Below, one piece after another: positions 14,927 through 15,667 of a stretch of 15,667 bases of DNA (positions within the stretch are counted from its first letter, which is position 1; each line of letters starts with the position of its first letter). Below the pieces are notes generated by a model, which made no database searches, was not told the origin of the DNA, and saw only the letters and a program-made list of their open reading frames with translations. Both the position numbers and the translations under genes were made by a program. This DNA is from an uncultured bacterium (GTDB taxonomy: Bacteria > Actinomycetota > Actinomycetes > S36-B12). The stretch covers positions 1-15,667 of the forward strand of contig CAIVQM010000169.1 in the NCBI GenBank assembly GCA_903908025.1. Reading direction: 5' to 3'.

Positions 14927-14968
14927 GGTTGGCCCCGGCAAACGTCCTGGCGGCCCGACCTGAAACGC

Positions 14969-14997
14969 CGTAAGCCGTTGCAGTGCAACGGCTTACG
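14969..14997 (-). terminator. Perfect 14-bp inverted repeat 3' of tRNA-Lys
   Basis: CGTAAGCCGTTGCA and TGCAACGGCTTACG flank a single base, giving a 29-base near-palindrome that ends four bases from the tRNA 3' end. On the minus strand it is followed only by GCGTTTC. It probably terminates the tRNA transcript or serves its 3' processing. It lies inside the island, so it would have arrived with it. Confidence 0.5.
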
Positions 14998-15000
14998 AAA

Positions 15001-15038
15001 GTGGGTCGCCGGGGGCTCGAACCCCGAACCTACGGATT
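15001..15038 (-). repeat. attR-like direct repeat within tRNA-Lys
   Basis: This is the 3' half of the intact tRNA-Lys plus one flanking base. It matches 12845-12882 at 37 of 38 positions. Because this copy stays joined to the tRNA 5' half, the gene remains functional after integration. Confidence 0.75.
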
Positions 15039-15073
15039 AAAAGTCCGCAGCTCTACCATTGAGCTAGCGACCC
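15002..15073 (-). tRNA. tRNA-Lys (anticodon UUU)
   Basis: The 72-base gene folds as a full cloverleaf. The acceptor stem GGGTCGC pairs perfectly with GCGACCC, the D stem is GCTC/GAGC, and the anticodon stem is GCGGA/TCCGT with loop CTTTTAA, giving anticodon TTT. The T arm is CGGGG/CCCCG with loop TTCGAGC, and the discriminator base is A. CCA is not encoded; CTTTC follows. The gene is the integration target of the adjacent island. Confidence 0.95.
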
Positions 15074-15204
15074 GCGGGTTCCGTAGAGAAGCTGGTCGAG
15101 AACTCTTTCCGGAACCTCTCGCAGAAGGTTATCTGCCTCCCAAGCCCGCGTCAGCACCGCGTGTTTGCCCTGTTGCTCCCACAGCGGGGGCGTCGTGAAC
15201 TGCC

Positions 15205-15237
15205 TGTGGGGATGCTGTGGAGACGGTGTGGAGATTC
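15205..15237 (+). repeat. Three 11-bp direct repeats upstream of the Fe-S gene
   Basis: TGTGGGGATGC, TGTGGAGACGG and TGTGGAGATTC follow one another without gaps (15205, 15216, 15227). The core TGTGGRGA recurs once per DNA turn on the same helix face. This suggests cooperative binding by a regulator of the downstream gene 87 bp away; a DnaA-like role is less likely because the core differs from DnaA boxes. Confidence 0.45.
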
Positions 15238-15312
15238 ACCAACCGCGTAGAGACTGACGCGCAGTAGTTGCTACACCTGAGTTACGGCGCTCTTCGAGCA
15301 CCGAGATGGCTC

Positions 15313-15318
15313 AGGAGG
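15313..15318 (+). promoter_or_regulatory. Ribosome binding site of the 4Fe-4S membrane protein
   Basis: AGGAGG lies five bases before ATG 15324. It rules out the in-frame ATG at 15306, whose coding sequence would contain this site. Confidence 0.75.
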
Positions 15319-15323
15319 AGATC

Positions 15324-15667
15324 ATGGCTGCAACGTTCGTGCCGCGTCGCTCACCGCAGTCCACCAGGCAGATCCGCTGGTCAAGGCACCTCGTGCAGAC
15401 AGCCATCGTTGCCTGGGTCGCCTGGATCATCTGGTCCAAGGCGGTGGCAGCTCCGGGTACTGCAAGCGCTGAGGCCTTCTGCCCATTCGGCGGATTCGAG
15501 ACGGCCTTCACCTGGATCACGACCGGCGCGACTGTCGCCCACGTCCACACCGCGAATCTCGTACTTGCCGGCATCGTCGTGGTCCTCGCCCTTGTCGGGC
15601 GCGGTTTCTTCTGCGGCTGGCTGTGCCCGCTCGGATCGATCCAGGAAGCCATCCGCGGCATGGCAGA
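15324..15667 (+). CDS. NapH/CcoG-like 4Fe-4S membrane protein (5' part only)
   Basis: The gene runs off the right edge; 114 codons are visible. Residues about 22-40 and 72-92 are membrane helices. CPFGGFET (53-60) and FFCGWLCPLGS (95-105, C97 and C101) are hallmarks of the Fer4_5 family of polytopic ferredoxin-like proteins such as NapH, NosR and CcoG, where paired CxxxCP-type motifs lie near the membrane face. Such proteins pass electrons across or along the membrane to reductases or oxidase assembly factors. The specific pathway cannot be told without the C-terminal [4Fe-4S] motifs and the next gene. The start is well supported by AGGAGG five bases upstream. Three 11-bp repeats about 90 bp upstream may regulate it. 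Confidence 0.82.
   Translation, partial: MAATFVPRRSPQSTRQIRWSRHLVQTAIVAWVAWIIWSKAVAAPGTASAEAFCPFGGFETAFTWITTGATVAHVHTANLVLAGIVVVLALVGRGFFCGWLCPLGSIQEAIRGMA

Larger units (their letters stand above)
12845..15038. mobile_element. Mini genomic island integrated at tRNA-Lys (integrase missing)
   Basis: The island is bounded by a 38-bp direct repeat with one mismatch. The right copy (15001-15038) is the 3' half of the intact tRNA-Lys gene; the left copy (12845-12882) is a detached tRNA 3' end with no matching 5' half beside it. This is the usual outcome of tyrosine-recombinase integration into a tRNA 3' end, with the island lying on the 3' side of the tRNA. The interior holds only the HTH/nucleotidyltransferase operon and short repeats. 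No integrase, excisionase or phage gene is present, so it is a decayed element or one mobilised in trans. The repeat and tRNA are directly seen; the integration history is inferred. Confidence 0.65.

Noticed and set aside
13652..14941. A 429-codon open frame on the minus strand covering most of the nucleotidyltransferase gene
   Set aside because: It is antisense to two motif-bearing genes in GC-rich DNA, where such frames arise by codon bias. Its product shows no recognisable domain. The plus strand has the promoter, the HTH and the conserved motifs.
14983..15198. 71-codon plus-strand frame containing GLEPRTYGLK
   Set aside because: It is translation of the antisense strand of tRNA-Lys, a common annotation artefact.
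15205..15237. Tandem TGTGGRGA repeats as DnaA boxes or a replication origin
   Set aside because: The core lacks the second half of a DnaA box (TGTGGATAA-like), there is no AT-rich unwinding region, and no dnaA or dnaN gene is near.
1..15667. CRISPR array, insertion sequence or rRNA
   Set aside because: No regularly spaced repeat array, transposase-like frame with terminal inverted repeats, or rRNA sequence was seen.

Overview
The window is chromosomal DNA of a high-GC actinobacterium. The support is the GC-rich coding sequence with strong G/C third positions, frequent GTG/TTG starts, and several genes with no Shine-Dalgarno but a TANNNT box 6-7 nt before the start codon (leaderless transcripts). 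I cannot name the genus from the sequence alone.

Left part (1-6112), housekeeping and envelope genes: a small single-domain PAS protein (+). It is followed by a convergent, 3'-overlapping, TTG-initiated membrane-anchored sulfatase (-) with a CxPSR formylglycine motif. Divergent from the sulfatase is a large OafA-type acyltransferase-3/SGNH membrane O-acyltransferase (+). Next is a DeaD/CsdA-type DEAD-box RNA helicase with a C-terminal DbpA-like RNA-binding domain (+), with a hairpin over its stop codon.

Middle part (6233-11192), all on the minus strand: a Phd/YefM-RelE toxin-antitoxin operon, an LLM-class flavin oxidoreductase, a DHA2-type MFS exporter, the C-terminal stump of an Ig-like repeat surface protein, and a solitary AAA ATPase reading away from an AT-rich divergent promoter region.

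Right part (11447-15667): a DUF4190-like membrane protein with an extracytoplasmic four-Cys tail (+), then about 0.9 kb without a convincing gene. A 2.1-2.2 kb mini-island follows, bounded by a 38-bp direct repeat (one mismatch). One copy is the 3' half of an intact tRNA-Lys(UUU) gene (15002-15073, minus) and the other is a stranded tRNA 3' end at 12845-12882. The island carries a two-gene operon: an HTH protein (13188-13874) overlapping by ATGA a nucleotidyltransferase-like gene (13871-14896). The operon has a strong leaderless promoter inside an inverted repeat. The second gene is interrupted by one in-frame TAG at codon 140, between its GG and DxD motifs. There is no integrase in the island. 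The pair looks like a type IV-like (AbiEi/AbiEii-type) toxin-antitoxin or defence module delivered by site-specific integration, now apparently inactivated or expressed by readthrough. To the right of the tRNA, a NapH/CcoG-like 4Fe-4S membrane protein begins and runs off the window end.

The most interesting items are the tRNA-flanked HTH/nucleotidyltransferase mini-island, its in-frame amber codon, and the surface-protein remnant against the AAA ATPase gene.
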